NCBI GenBank assembly: GCA_025924495.1
Contig: JAICIG010000042.1
Span: 1-26,353 of the forward strand
DNA length: 26,353 nucleotides
Direction: 5' to 3'
Source of the DNA: Pirellulales bacterium
GTDB lineage: Bacteria > Planctomycetota > Planctomycetia > Pirellulales > JAICIG01
Shown here: one piece after another, positions 24,623 through 26,353 of the stretch
Numbering within the stretch: position 1 is the first letter of the stretch
Layout of the letters: each line of letters begins with the position of its first letter
Notes under the pieces: generated by a model
What the model was told of the DNA's origin: nothing
The model's input: only the letters and a program-made list of their open reading frames with translations
The model's database searches: none
Made by a program: the position numbers and the translations under genes

Positions 24623-26353
24623 GTGGCACGATCATTCTCGCGAGTCGCAGGTCGGCTGCAGCGTATCGTCGCTCCCCTTGTCTGGCTGGCGATTCTCGGC
24701 ATTTATGCCGCTCCTCGTGCGGCGGCCGAAATGCCCGCAGCACGTGAAGGCGCGTCGAGTGCTTCCGTTGCTAGCGCCTCTCTTGCCTCAGCGTCACAGT
24801 TAGCCGCCCAAGCGACGATCTATCGCGATTCGTATGGCGTGCCGCATATCGACGCCAAGACCGATGAAGCCGCCGTGTTTGCATTCGCTTATGTTCAGGC
24901 GGAAGATTTCTTCTGGCAGGTCGAGGATACCTATCTGCTCAGCCTCGGGCGCTATGCCGAGGCGCATGGCCCCCAAGGCATCAACTCCGATCTGCTCAAT
25001 CGCGCCTTTGAAATTGTGCCGCACTCGAAAGCCGATTTCGAACGCCTCGATCCGGAAATGAAATCGCTCTGCGAAGCTTTCGTCGCGGGTTTGAACTATT
25101 ATCTGGCGACGAATCCGCAAACCAAGCCCAGATTGATCACCGAGTTTGAGCCGTGGTACGTGCTGGCCTGCGGTCGGCAACTGATGCTCGAGCTGACCTA
25201 TCGTTACACGCGGTTGCACAGCAACTACATGCCGCGCGTCAACCCGATCATCGCGGCGGCGACCGGCTCCAATGCCTGGGCTATTGCACCGTCTCGCACG
25301 CAGTCGGGCAAGGCGATGTTGTTCGCCAATCCCCATCAGCCCTGGTTCGGCTTTGGCCAGATGTACGAAGTTCACATGCGCAGCGGAGAAGGCTGGAACT
25401 TCTCGGGCGCCACGTTCTTCGGCAGCCCGATGCCAACGATGGGCCACAACGAGCGCATCGGCTGGAGCTTTACGACGAACGAACCCGACGTCGCCGACGT
25501 CTGGGTCGAGAAATTCGATGATCCCAAAAACCCGCTGAACTACCGCTATGGCGATGGGTATCGCACGGCGGTCGAATGGCAGGAAGTGATCAAGGTCAAG
25601 TCGCACGGCGGCGTCAAAGAGAAGCAATACACCTTCCGCAAAACGCACCACGGGCCGATCGTCAAGAAAGAAGACGAGCAGCATCAGTTGGCCGTGCGCA
25701 TCGGGCGGCTGGAGGAGGCGCTGTTGCTGAAGCAGATGGAGCGGTTGGTGCGGGCGCGCGATCTGAACGATTTCAAGGCGGGCATGGCGGGCTTGAACTT
25801 TCCGATCATGAACGCCGTCTATGCCGACTGCGAAGGAAATATTTTCTTCCTATATAATGGCGCCGTTCCCCGCCGCGATCCGCAGTTCGATTGGAGCAAA
25901 CCGGTCGACGGCAGCGATCCGCGCACCGAATGGCAGGGCTATCATACGATCGACGAACTGCCGCAACTGCTCAATCCCAAAGCCGGTTACGTGCAGAATT
26001 GCAATTCGTCCCCCTTCACGACGACCCACGACGAGAACCCGGAGATCGGCAAGTTTCCGTCGTACATGGCGGAAGACAAATTCGACGACAAGCGCCGCGC
26101 CAAGATCTCACGCAAGCTGTTGACCGAAATGCACGACGTGAGCTTCGACGAGCTGCAAGTTGCGGCTTACGATACGACGCTCTACTGGCCGCTGACCGAA
26201 CTGCCCGAATACGCCAAGGCCTTCGAAACGCTCAAAGAGAGCGATCCAGGGCTGGCGGCTCAGGTGCAGCCGTACCTGGAGCACTTGCTCGATTGGGATT
26301 GCCGGGTGACGCACGCTTCGACGCAGGCGACCTTGTGCGTGGCCTGGTATGAG
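24623..26353 (+). CDS. Penicillin-acylase-family Ntn hydrolase, 3' end missing
   Basis: The reading frame runs open to the window edge (577 codons seen). It starts at GTG 24623, with AGGAG at 24608-24613, and gives a signal peptide (basic start, then LVWLAILGIYAAPRAAA, cut near residue 35). The first mature stretch has IYRDSYGVPHIDA and FAYVQAEDFFWQ, typical of penicillin/cephalosporin/AHL acylases. GSNAWAIAP marks the self-cleavage point: Ser216 should become the N-terminal nucleophile of the beta chain. NPHQPW and HNERIGWSFTTNEPDVADVW follow as in the family. Members cleave amide bonds in the periplasm (beta-lactams, acyl-homoserine lactones, others); which one applies here cannot be told. 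The 243-nt gap upstream of it shows no gene. Confidence 0.9.
   Translation, partial: MARSFSRVAGRLQRIVAPLVWLAILGIYAAPRAAAEMPAAREGASSASVASASLASASQLAAQATIYRDSYGVPHIDAKTDEAAVFAFAYVQAEDFFWQVEDTYLLSLGRYAEAHGPQGINSDLLNRAFEIVPHSKADFERLDPEMKSLCEAFVAGLNYYLATNPQTKPRLITEFEPWYVLACGRQLMLELTYRYTRLHSNYMPRVNPIIAAATGSNAWAIAPSRTQSGKAMLFANPHQPWFGFGQMYEVHMRSGEGWNFSGATFFGSPMPTMGHNERIGWSFTTNEPDVADVWVEKFDDPKNPLNYRYGDGYRTAVEWQEVIKVKSHGGVKEKQYTFRKTHHGPIVKKEDEQHQLAVRIGRLEEALLLKQMERLVRARDLNDFKAGMAGLNFPIMNAVYADCEGNIFFLYNGAVPRRDPQFDWSKPVDGSDPRTEWQGYHTIDELPQLLNPKAGYVQNCNSSPFTTTHDENPEIGKFPSYMAEDKFDDKRRAKISRKLLTEMHDVSFDELQVAAYDTTLYWPLTELPEYAKAFETLKESDPGLAAQVQPYLEHLLDWDCRVTHASTQATLCVAWYE

Noticed and set aside
24800..25684. 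Open frame on the minus strand (294 codons) opposite the acylase
   Set aside because: The plus-strand acylase is clearly real, with a signal peptide and nucleophile site; the reverse product is a shadow.

Overview
The window is GC-rich, gene-dense DNA, almost certainly from a planctomycete and probably a Pirellulales-type one. The clearest taxonomic signs are a very large surface protein that opens with the planctomycete extracellular motif (EPLEKREMLS, near 17994-18023) and ends in DUF4214-like repeats, a secreted seven-blade WD40 protein, and a tiny lysine-rich protein on the minus strand. This assignment is inference, because there is no rRNA gene or other marker here.

Positions 1-17677 are one long plus-strand exopolysaccharide locus. 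First come the assembly genes: a polysaccharide co-polymerase (cut by the left edge), its CpsD/CapB-type P-loop partner with a broken Walker A, a polyisoprenyl-phosphate sugar transferase with an extra N-terminal domain, a Wzx-like flippase and a Wzy/O-antigen-ligase-like polymerase. Next come two GT4 glycosyltransferases, a WecG/TagA glycosyltransferase, a plant-type GDP-mannose 3,5-epimerase-like enzyme and a GT2 glycosyltransferase. Many starts overlap the preceding stop (ATGA, GTGA or a 10-nt overlap), so translation is probably coupled. From 10928 to 17677 there is a compact seven-gene nucleotide-sugar cassette: short-chain reductase, extended SDR, RmlC-like epimerase, DUF2172/DUF4910 M28-like protein, C-methyltransferase, sugar-1-phosphate cytidylyltransferase-like protein and PIG-L-type deacetylase. 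It looks like a pathway to an unusual branched, possibly amino, sugar.

Positions 17678-26353 hold separate transcription units. They are the PQQ-propeller/DUF4214 surface protein; a thioredoxin-trypsin fusion behind a hairpin-rich leader of about 250 nt; a strong two-way terminator; the convergent lysine-rich small gene; the secreted WD40 protein; and a penicillin-acylase-family Ntn hydrolase cut by the right edge.

The most interesting items are the nucleotide-sugar cassette with its protease-like member, the leader before the thioredoxin-protease fusion, the non-canonical P-loop protein, and the degenerate GGDEF-like domain on the sugar transferase. No tRNA, rRNA, CRISPR array or insertion sequence was seen.
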